A DNA stretch of 64,000 nt from Micromonospora sp. NBC_01699 (GTDB taxonomy: Bacteria; Actinomycetota; Actinomycetes; Mycobacteriales; Micromonosporaceae): the NCBI RefSeq assembly GCF_036250065.1, contig NZ_CP109199.1:7938083-8002082 (forward strand). Reading direction: 5' to 3'. Positions 1 through 8,044 of the stretch are shown here, in pieces. Within the stretch, counting starts at the first letter, position 1; each line of letters opens with the position of its first letter. The position numbers and the translations under genes were made by a program. The notes beneath the pieces are model-generated. The model worked only from the letters and a program-made list of their open reading frames with translations, was not told the DNA's origin and ran no database searches.

Positions 1-1
1 C

Positions 2-1039
2 TACGTCCCCGACGCCCAGGCCCCGCGTTGGGAAGCGTTCCTTCGGGAGGTCTTCCCGCACGCGGCGCACGCCGGCTTGCCGGCATACATGAGGCGGCTC
101 GTCGGGTACGGCATCACCGGCGAGACCGCAGAGCAGGCGTTCGCCGTCCTCTGGGGCACCGGGGCGAATGGGAAATCGGTCCTGACGGACACGCTGACCG
201 AGGTCTTCCGCGAGTTGACCGTGACGACCCCCTTCAGCACGTTTGAGGATCGCGGGTCGGGCGGCATTCCTAACGACTTGGCAGCGCTGAAGGGCGCACG
301 GCTTGTCATGGCGGCTGAGGGCGAGCAGGGCAGACCGATGGCCGAGGCGATCTTGAAGCGGGTCACCGGACGTGACTTGATCAGCGCCCGCTTCATGCGG
401 AAAGAGTTCTTCGAGTTCAGACCAACCTTTCTGCTCTTGTTGGCGACCAACTTCAAGCCGCAGTTTCGCGGGGCGGACGAGGGCCTTTGGCGGAGGGTGA
501 AGCTGATCCCGTGGGAGAGGTATTTCGCCCCGCACGAGCGAGATCACAAGCTCGGCGAGAAGTTGCTGACCGAGGCCCCCGGCATCCTCGCGTGGGCGGT
601 GCGCGGTGCTCAGGAGTGGTACCGCGACGGCCTGGGCGACCCGGCCGCGATCGTCAACGCGACGAAGGAATACCGGCAGACGTCGGATGCCCTGACCGGC
701 CTGCTGCCGGGCCTTTTCGTGATGGACCCGGACGGCAAGGTGACCGGGAAACTCGTGTGGGACGCCTACCAGCAGTGGGCGGACGACGAGAACCTACCGG
801 GCAAAGAGCGCTGGACGCGGCGGGCCTTCTTCGCGTCCCTGGAAGAGCGCGGGGCAGTCAAGAAAAAGGAAGCGAGCGGCATCGTCTTCGTCGGCATCCG
901 GCGTGCCCGGCAGACGGACGCGGTCGAGGATCACGCGCCAGAAATCCCGGACGACGAGCGAACAGCCAGTAGCCCGCTGGCCCACTCCCCTAGCGAAACC
1001 CCGAGTTCCGGCCCGTCGCTGGACGACATCGCTTTCTAG
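2..1039 (+). CDS. phage/plasmid primase-helicase, P4 family (C-terminal part)
   Basis: This is the C-terminal part of a replication helicase-primase whose start lies left of the window; the frame is open from base 2. A Walker A motif GTGANGKSV sits near residue 52, followed by conserved blocks of the D5/P4 superfamily 3 helicase: a region around [15 protein letters not shown] and the sensor-like block LLLATNFKP. These proteins unwind DNA and prime replication of phages, plasmids and integrative elements. A polar, probably disordered tail follows the helicase. It lies just upstream of a small gene and a DNA polymerase I gene, so it belongs to a replication module. The family call is strong; whether the element is a phage or an integrative plasmid cannot be told from this gene. 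Confidence 0.9.
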   Translation, partial: YVPDAQAPRWEAFLREVFPHAAHAGLPAYMRRLVGYGITGETAEQAFAVLWGTGANGKSVLTDTLTEVFRELTVTTPFSTFEDRGSGGIPNDLAALKGARLVMAAEGEQGRPMAEAILKRVTGRDLISARFMRKEFFEFRPTFLLLLATNFKPQFRGADEGLWRRVKLIPWERYFAPHERDHKLGEKLLTEAPGILAWAVRGAQEWYRDGLGDPAAIVNATKEYRQTSDALTGLLPGLFVMDPDGKVTGKLVWDAYQQWADDENLPGKERWTRRAFFASLEERGAVKKKEASGIVFVGIRRARQTDAVEDHAPEIPDDERTASSPLAHSPSETPSSGPSLDDIAF

Positions 1040-1048
1040 GGAGTGCCC

Positions 1049-1306
1049 GTGTCCGTTACCGCCCCGGCCGATGACTGCGGCGTGACCGGTGGCTGTCCCG
1101 CGTGCCCGCTGTTCGCGGCCGACGTCTGCGGAGACCCGGCGCCGATCCCTGAGTTCGTCTTCGAGGCGCACCTACAAGGAATGGATTGCGGGCGCAGACC
1201 GTGTCGCTCGTGTGAAGGGCCGCCGGTCACCGACGCCCCAGACATCGACCCAGCCGAGCCGCCCCCCGAGGGCGCCGGTTGCTGCGGCGGTGCCTGCTCG
1301 GCCTGA
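1049..1306 (+). CDS. small cysteine-rich protein of the element
   Basis: This 85-residue ORF lies 9 bp after the primase stop. GTG at 1049 is preferred because AGGGAG at 1038-1043 is spaced 5 bp from it; the upstream in-frame GTG at 1043 would overlap that ribosome binding site. The protein has many cysteines in pairs (CPAC near the N-terminus, CRSC in the middle, CCGGAC at the end), which suggests metal binding. I do not recognise a family. It sits between two replication genes and ends just before a strong hairpin. Its reality is supported by the ribosome binding site and tight spacing, not by homology. Confidence 0.5.
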   Translation: MSVTAPADDCGVTGGCPACPLFAADVCGDPAPIPEFVFEAHLQGMDCGRRPCRSCEGPPVTDAPDIDPAEPPPEGAGCCGGACSA

Positions 1307-1320
1307 CCTTCCCCGCCCAA

Positions 1321-1356
1321 GAAGGGCCGCTTCCCCGCACCGGGAGGCGGCCCTTC
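1321..1356 (+). terminator. hairpin between small gene and polA
   Basis: The 10-bp arms GAAGGGCCGC (1321-1330) and GCGGCCCTTC (1347-1356) pair perfectly, and TCCC/GGGA can extend the stem inside the loop. No T-tract follows, so it is an attenuator-like or processing hairpin rather than a classical intrinsic terminator. It ends 24 bp before the polymerase start. Confidence 0.55.
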
Positions 1357-1379
1357 ACTCGCACCAAAGGAGTCTGCGG

Positions 1380-3209
1380 GTGATCGTCCTATCACATACC
1401 GTGGCTGGGGAAGCGTGTCGAATCCACTTCCCCGAGCGCCCGGCCGACCTGTACGGCTTCGAGCAGTTCGTAGCCGGCCCCGATCGAGTCCTCGCGGTCG
1501 ACACCGAGACGACTGGCCTCGACATCTACTCGACCAGTCACCGCCTGCGGCTTATCCAGTTCGGCAACTCGCGCGAGGCGTGGGTTCTTCGCGCCGACAT
1601 GTTCGCCGACGCAGCGGCCCGCGCCCTGCGGGTATCCCGGTCGCTCATCGCGCACAACGCGCCGTATGACCTGCTCGTCCTTGACCGGCATCTAGGGGTA
1701 CGGCTTGAGGAGCTGGGCGGGCGGACTTTCGACACGAGGATCTTGGCTCACCTGCTCGACCCTCGCGGCCCACAGGAAGGCGGAATCGGCCTATCGCTGA
1801 AGCCGCTCTCGGCGGTCTACGTAGACACCGAGGCGCCAGACACGCAAGCCGGTCTGACAGCCGTCTTTCGATCGCTCGGCCTCACCAAAGAGACCGGCTG
1901 GGCTGAAATCCCCATCGATCACGAGACCTACGTCCGGTACGCCGGCCTGGACGTGATCCTGACGCACCGGCTGTTCCGTCAGATCGGGCCGATGGTGCGG
2001 GATGTCGGTCTAGACCACCTATCGAAGTTCGAGCATCACCTAGCCGTCCTGTTGGCAATCCTCCAGCGGCGCGGTATGCGGCTCGACGTCGCGTACATCG
2101 AGGCCCTGCGGGATGACCTGCTCACCGAGGCGGACCGGTTCAAACAGGTCGCGGCGCGGTACGGCGTCGGCAACGTCAACAGCACAGCGCAGGTTGCCGA
2201 GGCGCTGGCCGCGATGGGTGAAGCGCTCGACGAGCGGACGGCATCCGGCGCCCCGAAGGTCGACAAGGGCGTCTTGTTGCCGCTGGCCGACCTTGACCAG
2301 CAGTGGGGACGGATGGAAGTCCGGGAGCCCAACCCGCTCGCGGACGCGGTCGTGCGCAGCAAGCGGGCCGCGAAGTGGGCCGAGACGTACGCCGAGGCGT
2401 TCCTGACGCTGCGGGACGAGGACGATCGTTTACACCCCTCGATCGGCGCCCTTCAGGCCCGGACCGGCCGCATGTCGGTCAGTCGCCCCCCGCTTCAACA
2501 GCTTCCCTCGTCGGACTGGCGCGTCCGCCGGTCGTTCATCCCGGACCCCGGACAGACCCTCATCGCCGCTGACTACCAGGCAGTAGAAATGCGGGTCCTC
2601 GCGGCGCTTTCTTGTGACGAGACGATGCGCAAGGCGATTGCGGACGGCGTCGACCTGCACTCGTTCACGGCCGCGCGGGTGTTCGGTCCGGACTTCACGA
2701 GGGCACACCGAAAGATTGCGAAGGCGATCGGCTTCGGCAAGGTCTACGGCGGCGGGGCGGCCGGCATCGCTCGCCAGACCGGCGCCCCGATCGAGGCGAT
2801 CCGCCCCGCGTTGGCCGCGTATGACGCGACGTTCCCCGGCATCAAACGCTACTCACGCAGATTGGTCAGCCGCGCCGAGTACGGGCGGAAAGAGGTCATT
2901 ACCCCCTCGGGACGGCACCTGCCGCTAGACAGGGACCGCCTGTATGCGGCAACCAACTACGTCGTCCAGAGCACGGCTAGAGACCTACTCGCCCAGGCCA
3001 TTGTGGACGTCTTCGACGCGGGACTAGGCGATCACCTACTGCTACCCGTACATGACGAGCTGATAGCCCAGGCGCCAACAGCAGATGCCGAGCAGGTTAT
3101 CCGCGAGATCGGTCGAGTGATGGAGTCCGATTTCTACGGCGTGCGGATCGCCTCGGACACGTCGGTCGTCGGGAAGTCCTGGGGCGCGGCGTACGGCGCC
3201 CTGAACTGA
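1380..3209 (+). CDS. DNA polymerase I, phage type, with 3'-5' exonuclease domain
   Basis: This gene encodes a family A DNA polymerase of 609 residues that would copy the element's DNA. The GTG start at 1380 follows AAAGGAG (1366-1372) with a 7-bp gap; the open frame continues further upstream but has no ribosome site there. The exonuclease motif DTETTGLD appears near residue 40. Polymerase motif A (DYQAVEMRVLAAL, near 397), motif B (HRKIAKAIGFGKVYGG, near 442) and motif C (HDELI, near 558) are all present. There is no N-terminal 5'-3' exonuclease domain, as is usual for phage polymerases of this class. With the upstream primase-helicase it forms a self-sufficient replication module. Confidence 0.93.
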   Translation: MIVLSHTVAGEACRIHFPERPADLYGFEQFVAGPDRVLAVDTETTGLDIYSTSHRLRLIQFGNSREAWVLRADMFADAAARALRVSRSLIAHNAPYDLLVLDRHLGVRLEELGGRTFDTRILAHLLDPRGPQEGGIGLSLKPLSAVYVDTEAPDTQAGLTAVFRSLGLTKETGWAEIPIDHETYVRYAGLDVILTHRLFRQIGPMVRDVGLDHLSKFEHHLAVLLAILQRRGMRLDVAYIEALRDDLLTEADRFKQVAARYGVGNVNSTAQVAEALAAMGEALDERTASGAPKVDKGVLLPLADLDQQWGRMEVREPNPLADAVVRSKRAAKWAETYAEAFLTLRDEDDRLHPSIGALQARTGRMSVSRPPLQQLPSSDWRVRRSFIPDPGQTLIAADYQAVEMRVLAALSCDETMRKAIADGVDLHSFTAARVFGPDFTRAHRKIAKAIGFGKVYGGGAAGIARQTGAPIEAIRPALAAYDATFPGIKRYSRRLVSRAEYGRKEVITPSGRHLPLDRDRLYAATNYVVQSTARDLLAQAIVDVFDAGLGDHLLLPVHDELIAQAPTADAEQVIREIGRVMESDFYGVRIASDTSVVGKSWGAAYGALN

Positions 3210-3258
3210 CCGGGGCCGTGGCTATGATCATTTCGCACAGGTGTTCTAAGGAGCCAGG

Positions 3259-3600
3259 TTGAAGCCCGCCGATCTAGACCTAGACCGCGACGTAATCCGC
3301 ATGGCCGACCTGGTCACAGCGCTACAGCAAGAACTCGACGCACTATCGCGGGTCCTGCCCGCAGCGGTAGACGCCCAATGGACGGCCGCGCCCGTCGCAC
3401 GGCCGAGGGAAGACACCACCGAACGGTCTAAATATCGTCGTAGCGAGCCAACAGCAGACATAGCACTTGATCTCGACCGCCTGCACCTCCGTGACCAGGT
3501 AGTACGCTCCGCCTACGTGTTGGCTAGCGGGGTTACGTCACTCCGGGCAGCGCGCCGGGGCGTCGAGTCTGCGCTGACGCCGTGGCACGGGGAGGCATGA
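3259..3600 (+). CDS. hypothetical phage-like protein
   Basis: This 113-residue protein starts at TTG 3259, chosen because AAGGAG at 3248-3253 is spaced 5 bp upstream. It has a predicted helical N-terminal half (an acidic start followed by LVTALQQELDALSRVL) and a helical C-terminal half (LRDQVVRSAYVLASGV). No catalytic motif is visible and I do not recognise a family. It begins 49 bp after the polymerase stop, and the next gene starts at the base right after its own stop, so it is probably co-transcribed with both. Confidence 0.6.
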   Translation: MKPADLDLDRDVIRMADLVTALQQELDALSRVLPAAVDAQWTAAPVARPREDTTERSKYRRSEPTADIALDLDRLHLRDQVVRSAYVLASGVTSLRAARRGVESALTPWHGEA

Positions 3601-3966
3601 GTGAGAAGCCGCAGAAATCTGCGTGTCGCGGGGACACCAAAGTCCCCGTTCGGACTGCCGCGCGTGTACCTGGTCCTACCTACGGTGGGCACCACGTCCA
3701 GGCGGTTAGCCGCCGCCATCGGGACGTTCAACGCCCTGTGGGAGGCCGGCTACGAAGTCATCTGCCCGTCCGTCACCCACCCGCCGACGGAAGACGCAGA
3801 CGACTTACTGACGGTGGTCGACGAAGACATGTCGTGTCTGGCTGGGGCGGACATCCTGGCTATCACTGACGGGTGCGAAGGACTGTGGGAACCGGTGTAC
3901 GCGCAAGCGGTCGGCATCCCGGTTGTCTACGCCGTCGAACTACTGAACCAGCCGATGTCAGCCTGA
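3601..3966 (+). CDS. DUF4406-like (nucleoside deoxyribosyltransferase-like) protein
   Basis: This 121-residue protein resembles DUF4406, a Rossmann-like family related to nucleoside 2-deoxyribosyltransferases and common in phages. The pattern is an N-terminal strand (VYLVLPTVG), a helix ending in NALWEAGYEVICPS, and the block ADILAITDGCEGLWEPVYAQ followed by GIPVVYAVELL. The GTG start at 3601 directly follows the previous stop, and GGGGAGG ending at 3595 can serve it. The substrate is unknown; such proteins may act on nucleotides during phage growth. The family assignment is from remembered pattern similarity only. Confidence 0.6.
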   Translation: MRSRRNLRVAGTPKSPFGLPRVYLVLPTVGTTSRRLAAAIGTFNALWEAGYEVICPSVTHPPTEDADDLLTVVDEDMSCLAGADILAITDGCEGLWEPVYAQAVGIPVVYAVELLNQPMSA

Positions 3967-3975
3967 CCTAGCTGC

Positions 3976-4023
3976 GGAAACGGGGCCCTGGGGGACTTCT
4001 CCCTAGGGCCTCTGCCCGTTTCC
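3976..4023 (+). terminator. intergenic hairpin ending the replication operon
   Basis: GGAAACGGG (3976-3984) pairs with CCCGTTTCC (4015-4023), with further pairing of CCCT/AGGG type inside. It follows the DUF4406-like gene by 9 bp and precedes the operator of the next unit. The T-rich tail is weak. Confidence 0.6.
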
Positions 4024-4079
4024 TGCTTCCCTGCGTGTGACCTGCAGCACCGCCGCCCTTCGTGCACCTCAGGGGCATT

Positions 4080-4097
4080 GCGTTGAACGTTTAGCGC
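4080..4097. promoter_or_regulatory. element operator-like palindrome, site 1
   Basis: GCGTTGAACGTTTAGCGC is an 18-bp imperfect palindrome lying 94 bp upstream of the sigma-like gene. It matches four other sites in this element (4950, 7705, 7930, 8416). The AACGTT core resembles LacI-type operators, but no LacI-type gene is visible in the element. Confidence 0.6.
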
Positions 4098-4190
4098 ACC
4101 TAGCGTCGCCTCTGACCAGGAAATACGCACACCCCTTTCGAGTTGGCCGGCGCACACCGGCTACCTCTTTGCGCCCACGGAGGCATCACT

Positions 4191-4964
4191 ATGTCCATTT
4201 TCGATGCCATTTGGACCGTTAAGACTTCCCGGATTCCCGCAGGAGAGGAATCCGCAGTGATCGAAGCCGCTCAAGCTGGCGACGAAACGGCCACCCTCCG
4301 TCTACTCACGGCCTACATGCCAGCCCTTCGCGCGGCCGTCTCCCGGTACGAAAGCCTGTCGATCGACGACGCACGGCAAGCCGCGATCATCGGCTTCATG
4401 GAGGCCGTCCACGCCTTCCGCCGTGGCGCCAACGAGGCGGACCTTCTGGCCGGCATCCTCCGTCAGTACCTTCACGACGCGCTCACCTCGGCGACCTCCG
4501 ACGCGACCGGCGGATTCTCGGTCCCCACCCGCACCATGAAGCGCTACTTCGGCATCCTGGCCCGTGCGAACGGCGACCACTTCGAGGCCGCGAAGCTGGC
4601 CCCGGACTACGAGATGACCGAAGACACCTGGTGGTCCGTCTATACCGCGATCGGGGCGGAAGACTCCCTCGAAGGGGCACTCGAAGCCAAGGGCAGCGAC
4701 AGCATGTCCCCCGTCTCGTCGGAGGTTGCAGGGCCGCGCGAGATCGCCGACGCCGAAGACCGCGTGTTGTGCGATCTGGCCTTCCGCAGCGTGTCCCCCC
4801 TCGAAGCCGGCGTGTGCGCTATGGCGTACGGCTTCGCGGACTACGACACGATCCCGGACGCCGAGATCGGCCACCGCCTCGGCGTCTCCCGCCTGAAGGC
4901 CCTACGCACTCGTCAAGGCGCTCTATCGAAGATGCGCGCTGGGCTAGGTGCGCTAAACGGTTAG
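4191..4964 (+). CDS. sigma-70 family-like protein of the element
   Basis: This 257-residue protein looks like a compact sigma factor. Residues about 20-75 resemble sigma region 2 (AAQAGDETATLRLLTAYM, then LSIDDARQAAIIGFMEAV), and residues about 205-255 resemble region 4 (SPLEAGVCAMAYGF, then IPDAEIGHRLGVSRLKAL, a helix-turn-helix). There is no obvious region 3. The ATG at 4191 follows CGGAGG (4178-4183) by 7 bp. It would redirect host RNA polymerase to element promoters, or it may be a degenerate DNA-binding relative. One copy of the element palindrome lies upstream and another overlaps its stop codon, so it is probably tightly regulated. Confidence 0.75.
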   Translation: MSIFDAIWTVKTSRIPAGEESAVIEAAQAGDETATLRLLTAYMPALRAAVSRYESLSIDDARQAAIIGFMEAVHAFRRGANEADLLAGILRQYLHDALTSATSDATGGFSVPTRTMKRYFGILARANGDHFEAAKLAPDYEMTEDTWWSVYTAIGAEDSLEGALEAKGSDSMSPVSSEVAGPREIADAEDRVLCDLAFRSVSPLEAGVCAMAYGFADYDTIPDAEIGHRLGVSRLKALRTRQGALSKMRAGLGALNG

Positions 4965-4967
4965 CGC
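4950..4967. promoter_or_regulatory. element operator-like palindrome, site 2
   Basis: GCGCTAAACGGTTAGCGC has 8-bp GCGCTAAC/GTTAGCGC-type arms with one mismatch at the centre. It overlaps the last codons and TAG stop of the sigma-like gene and lies about 95 bp upstream of the next transcription unit. Confidence 0.6.
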
Positions 4968-5060
4968 ACAGTATCGGGGCCGAGATCGCCTGAACATCTC
5001 GGCCCCCGCTGGCCCACTCCCCTCACGAAACCCACCCCCCACCCGAAGGGACAACCGACC

Positions 5061-5219
5061 GTGGATCTCGCCGAGTTCGACGCCGTGACCGTCGCCGAGC
5101 CGAACGCCGAGTACGACATGCTGACCTTCGAGGCCCGCGACGAACTGGACGCCGAGGCGGTCGACCGAGCCCGCGAAGAGTTGACCGGCCTCCCGGCTCG
5201 CTCCGGGACACTGCGTTGA
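5061..5219 (+). CDS. small acidic protein of the element
   Basis: This short ORF of 52 residues starts at GTG 5061 and ends at TGA 5217-5219. It is acidic and helical (for example FEARDELDAEAVDRAREEL). Its stop overlaps the TTG start of the next ORF as TTGA, the same coupling seen elsewhere in this element, and its codons have high GC at position three. There is no recognisable domain. The ribosome site is weak (GAAGGG about 10 bp upstream), so the call rests on coupling and codon bias. Confidence 0.45.
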   Translation: MDLAEFDAVTVAEPNAEYDMLTFEARDELDAEAVDRAREELTGLPARSGTLR

Positions 5220-5773
5220 GCGTCCCGCGCCAGCACGGCCCGGCCGCGACCTGTCGGCGGACCGCCTGCGCTGACCGGCCGACCCACGTCGGCGGGGTGC
5301 ACATTGACGCCCGGCACCCGCTGTACGACGGGCCGGACATCAGCATTCGGGCACTGCCGAGCCGGCCTCGGACCGCCGCCCGCACCCTGCTCACCGCAGG
5401 CGCCCCGGTCCCCGAGGTCATCGACCTGGTGAACGAGATTCACGGACTCCGGGAACAGGCCGGGCACCTCATGGTCGACAAGGACCGAGCGGTCCGGGAG
5501 GCCATGCGACGGGCCGATGACTGTGAAACCCACGGGGCAGACCTCATCGCGCTGGGCAAGCAGGCGCACCACTTCGACGAGCAGGCCCGGCGCAACGACG
5601 CGTCCCGCGTGGCCGTGCTGTCCGCGCTGTGGCAGTTCCGCGACGTGGTGAACGCCCTCCGGACCCGAGAGCGGGCCGGCGATGTCCTGCCCAGCAGTGC
5701 CGAGCTGGTCGAGATGTTCGGTAAGGCGCTCGACAAGGTCAGCGCTTCGCACGATCGGGCGTGGCGGAAGTGA
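5216..5773 (+). CDS. hypothetical coiled-coil protein of the element
   Basis: This 185-residue protein begins at TTG 5216, overlapping the previous stop by 4 bp. The N-terminal 60 residues are rich in Arg, Pro and Cys. Residues about 70-180 are strongly helical with charged heptad-like stretches (VNEIHGLREQAGHLMVDKDR and later LVEMFGKALDKV), suggesting a coiled coil. No family is recognised. It forms a run of translationally coupled genes with its neighbours. Because the N-terminus has little predicted structure, the true start could be an internal codon. Confidence 0.5.
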   Translation: MSVPRQHGPAATCRRTACADRPTHVGGVHIDARHPLYDGPDISIRALPSRPRTAARTLLTAGAPVPEVIDLVNEIHGLREQAGHLMVDKDRAVREAMRRADDCETHGADLIALGKQAHHFDEQARRNDASRVAVLSALWQFRDVVNALRTRERAGDVLPSSAELVEMFGKALDKVSASHDRAWRK

Positions 5774-6117
5774 GGGCCGACTTCGCGCCGTACCGCGACG
5801 AGATCCGCGACTGCACCTGCCTGCTGTGCGGCGAGGTGGCGTGCGCCCTGTCCGACGTGCGGGACTTCGGCGGGCGTCGGCACCTCGCGGCGTGCGTGGC
5901 TCTGCTGGGCGCGCTCATGGCTGGCGAGCACGTACGCCGGTCGTACGCCGAGATGGCGGCTGAGGCCCGCGAGGCGAAGGCCGTCCGGCTGGCCGAGGCG
6001 GAAGCGGCCGGGGCGAGCCCCGCGACGCTGGCCGCAATCGAACGCGGCTACGCGAAGTACGCCGGGTTCATGGTTGACGGCATCGGCGCCGGTATGACTC
6101 CCGGTGGCGTCCGGTGA
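5770..6117 (+). CDS. hypothetical protein with CxxC cysteines
   Basis: This is a 115-residue product if it starts at GTG 5770, which overlaps the previous stop as GTGA; an in-frame GTG at 5761 is an alternative. The N-terminus carries a CTCLLCGEVAC cluster that could bind a metal, followed by a hydrophobic helix (LAACVALLGALMAG) and a long Ala/Glu-rich helix. No family is recognised. Its own stop overlaps the next GTG start, so it belongs to the same coupled string. Confidence 0.5.
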   Translation: MRADFAPYRDEIRDCTCLLCGEVACALSDVRDFGGRRHLAACVALLGALMAGEHVRRSYAEMAAEAREAKAVRLAEAEAAGASPATLAAIERGYAKYAGFMVDGIGAGMTPGGVR

Positions 6118-6494
6118 TCCGCCGGCTTCGTGCGTACCTGGCAGCGCGCCGCGAGGCGGCACGCGTTGAGCCTGGCTGGGAGACCCCCGAGGGCCGGGTC
6201 GAGCTGGCCGCGATCGTCCGCGAGGTGACCGGGGAATTCCGGGGAGTCGCGCAGGTCCCCACGCCGTACACGCCCCGGCACGGCTCCGGCGACGAAGCCC
6301 TTCGGTCCGACGGCTACGAGCCGATGCGAACGGGCGCTCAGACCATGCAAGACACCGGCTACCTGCTCGCCTATCCGTCGCTCTACCGCGAACGGTACCG
6401 CTACCCCGCGCGGGTGTGGCGGGCCGAGCTTTACGCCTCTCCCTGGGGCTTCGTTGACCACGCTGAGGAGTACAAGACCCGTGACCGCGACTGA
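6114..6494 (+). CDS. hypothetical protein of the element
   Basis: This 126-residue protein starts at GTG 6114, in a GTGA overlap with the preceding stop. It begins with an Arg/Ala-rich helix (IRRLRAYLAARREAARVE), then GRVELAAIVREVTGEFRG, and is rich in Tyr and Arg in the C-terminal half. No motif or membrane segment is evident. The gene overlaps the following sigma-like gene by 14 bp, so the two are likely expressed together. The function is unknown. Confidence 0.5.
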   Translation: MIRRLRAYLAARREAARVEPGWETPEGRVELAAIVREVTGEFRGVAQVPTPYTPRHGSGDEALRSDGYEPMRTGAQTMQDTGYLLAYPSLYRERYRYPARVWRAELYASPWGFVDHAEEYKTRDRD

Positions 6495-7071
6495 CGCCCC
6501 CGCACCCCTCCCACCGTTCGACGAGGCCGTGTCCGGCATGGCCGGCCCATGGCTGAAGGGCTTCGCCCGCCGGCTGGCCCCGCCCAGCGTCAGCCCGGAC
6601 GACCTCGAATCCGAGGGCCTGTACGCGATGTGGCAGGCGTACCAGCGGCTCGACGGACCAGGGCCGAACCTGGACTCGTACCTGATTCAGGCGGCGAAGT
6701 GGCACGTCCTGCGGGTCCTAAACCGACGGAAGTGGACCGGGCAAGACAAGGTGCGCGCCCCGCGTGGGGTCAACTCGGCGGGCGTCGTCCACGCGGACCA
6801 GGTCGAGCAGTCCTACCCGGATGATGTCATGCGCGAGTGGCACGAGGTGTCGGCCGAGGACGCCGCGTACGGGGTCGCGGACCTCGCCGACGTCCGGGCC
6901 GAGGTGCGCGAAGCGGTCGCGGCACTGGCGCCGACGCAGCGGGACCGGCTCTACCGGAAGTTCTGGCTCGATGAGTCGGTGTTCCTGTCGGGGAACTGGT
7001 GGCGTGACCCGCGATGGGGCGCGCGGGCAGTGCTAGTCGGCAAGTTGGGGCACCTTCAGGGGTGCGCGTAA
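6481..7071 (+). CDS. second sigma-70-like protein of the element
   Basis: This 196-residue protein has a clear sigma region-2-like segment at about residues 10-85 (MAGPWLKGFARRLAPPSVS, DDLESEGLYAMWQAYQRLDG, YLIQAAKWHVLRVLNRRKW). The C-terminal half (VREAVAALAPTQRDRLYRKF) resembles the start of region 4, but the usual recognition helix is replaced by a Trp/Arg-rich stretch. It may be a divergent sigma factor or a sigma-like DNA-binding protein. GTG 6481 was chosen because GAGGAG lies at 6465-6470. It is the second such protein in the element, after the gene at 4191. Confidence 0.6.
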   Translation: MTATDAPAPLPPFDEAVSGMAGPWLKGFARRLAPPSVSPDDLESEGLYAMWQAYQRLDGPGPNLDSYLIQAAKWHVLRVLNRRKWTGQDKVRAPRGVNSAGVVHADQVEQSYPDDVMREWHEVSAEDAAYGVADLADVRAEVREAVAALAPTQRDRLYRKFWLDESVFLSGNWWRDPRWGARAVLVGKLGHLQGCA

Positions 7072-7147
7072 ACGTCGGCGCCCCGATCTGCCCCTGCAAC
7101 AACACCCCGATGAGCGTCGCCTGATCGGCGGCGCGGGAGGAGCACTC

Positions 7148-7648
7148 ATGACCGAACGAACGACCGTCGGCGCCCTGCAAGTCGGCGCCGTGGTCCTCGT
7201 TGACCCCGACCGCCTGGCCTTCGCGAAGGTCGAAGAGGGCGCCCGGTCGGCGACCGTCACCGGCGCCCCCGTGAAGGTGAGCCGGAAGGTATCAGTGACG
7301 ACCGATCTCGGCGAGATCGAAGCCGGCCCGACGGCCCGGCTTTTCGTCGTCCAGGCTCCCGAGCCCACCCCTCCCCCGGCGCTCCCACCGGGCACCCCCG
7401 GTACGGCATCCGTCAACGTTGACGCGGCCGGAAGGCTCACCGACCAGAGCGTCCTACGCGTGGCCTTCGACGGCGGGGAGGTCACCCGATCCGTACCGCT
7501 GGAAGTCGACGAGCCGAACGGGCACCTAGCCCCGGTACGGCTCGCCGCGACCCTGTTAGCCCTGGGATTCGTCCCGGTCTCCCCCTGGCAGTTGAACAGA
7601 AACGACGTCACCTGCGACGTGGTCGTGATGGGTGCACCCGTCGCCTGA
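7148..7648 (+). CDS. hypothetical protein with a proline-rich linker
   Basis: This 166-residue protein has two beta-rich halves joined by a proline linker near residues 78-90. The ATG at 7148 follows GGAGGAG with ideal spacing. The first half (VGAVVLVDPDRLAFAKVEEG) looks like a small beta domain and the second half (VLRVAFDGGEVTRSVPLEVD) like another; there is no signal peptide or membrane helix. It is the last gene before a strong terminator. I recognise no family. Confidence 0.55.
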   Translation: MTERTTVGALQVGAVVLVDPDRLAFAKVEEGARSATVTGAPVKVSRKVSVTTDLGEIEAGPTARLFVVQAPEPTPPPALPPGTPGTASVNVDAAGRLTDQSVLRVAFDGGEVTRSVPLEVDEPNGHLAPVRLAATLLALGFVPVSPWQLNRNDVTCDVVVMGAPVA

Positions 7649-7658
7649 CGCATCTCCG

Positions 7659-7697
7659 AACGCCCCGTGACCTGGAATTTCTCAGGCGCGGGGCGTT
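7659..7697 (+). terminator. intrinsic terminator
   Basis: The arms AACGCCCCG (7659-7667) and CGGGGCGTT (7689-7697) form a perfect 9-bp stem followed by TTTGT. It lies 10 bp after the preceding gene and 8 bp before operator site 3. Confidence 0.8.
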
Positions 7698-7704
7698 TGT
7701 AGTC

Positions 7705-7722
7705 GCGCTAAACGTTTAGCGC
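7705..7722. promoter_or_regulatory. element operator-like palindrome, site 3 (perfect)
   Basis: GCGCTAAACGTTTAGCGC is a perfect 18-bp palindrome and the best copy of the five. It lies between the terminator and an ORF fragment whose reading frame begins inside it. Confidence 0.7.
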
Positions 7723-7919
7723 ATCAAGCGCTGGCCTGGCTCAACGAAGAGACCACGCGGCGGGCGACGCCAGCCACCCTCGGCGACCAGGTCGAGCCCA
7801 TCGGCTATTTCGGTATGACCGGCGAGGTTGTCGAGACCTTCGCCGAGTTCGTGGCGGTCAACCTGGGCGGCACCGAGCCGGCCATCTTGCTTCAGGCCGA
7901 GGTCCGGCGGGTCGGCTGA
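7722..7919 (+). pseudogene. ORF fragment without a clear start
   Basis: From 7722 to the TGA at 7917-7919 the frame reads 65 codons with strong GC bias at position three (HQALAWLNEETTRRATPA and on to AILLQAEVRRVG), so it looks like real coding sequence. There is no ATG, GTG or TTG at its beginning; the only ATG is internal at 7815. It may be an N-terminally truncated gene, or a leaderless gene with an unusual start. No domain is recognised. Confidence 0.35.
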
Positions 7920-7929
7920 CCGATTCAGT

Positions 7930-7947
7930 ACGCTGAACGTTCGACGC
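7930..7947. promoter_or_regulatory. element operator-like palindrome, site 4 (degenerate)
   Basis: ACGCTGAACGTTCGACGC keeps the GAACGTT core and the outer CGC of the element palindrome with a few mismatches. It lies 98 bp upstream of the small membrane protein gene. Confidence 0.5.
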
Positions 7948-8044
7948 ATTCCCTCGGTCTACGGATCGCCCGCCCCGGACCACCGGGCGCGGGGCTTTGT
8001 CGTGTCTGGACCGGATCAATGCAGGCACCTCTTACGCTGTCCAC

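Noticed and set aside
7930-7947. Reading element site 4 as a LexA box because it contains GAACGTTC
   Set aside because: The spacing between GAAC and GTTC halves is zero instead of four; it fits the element palindrome better.
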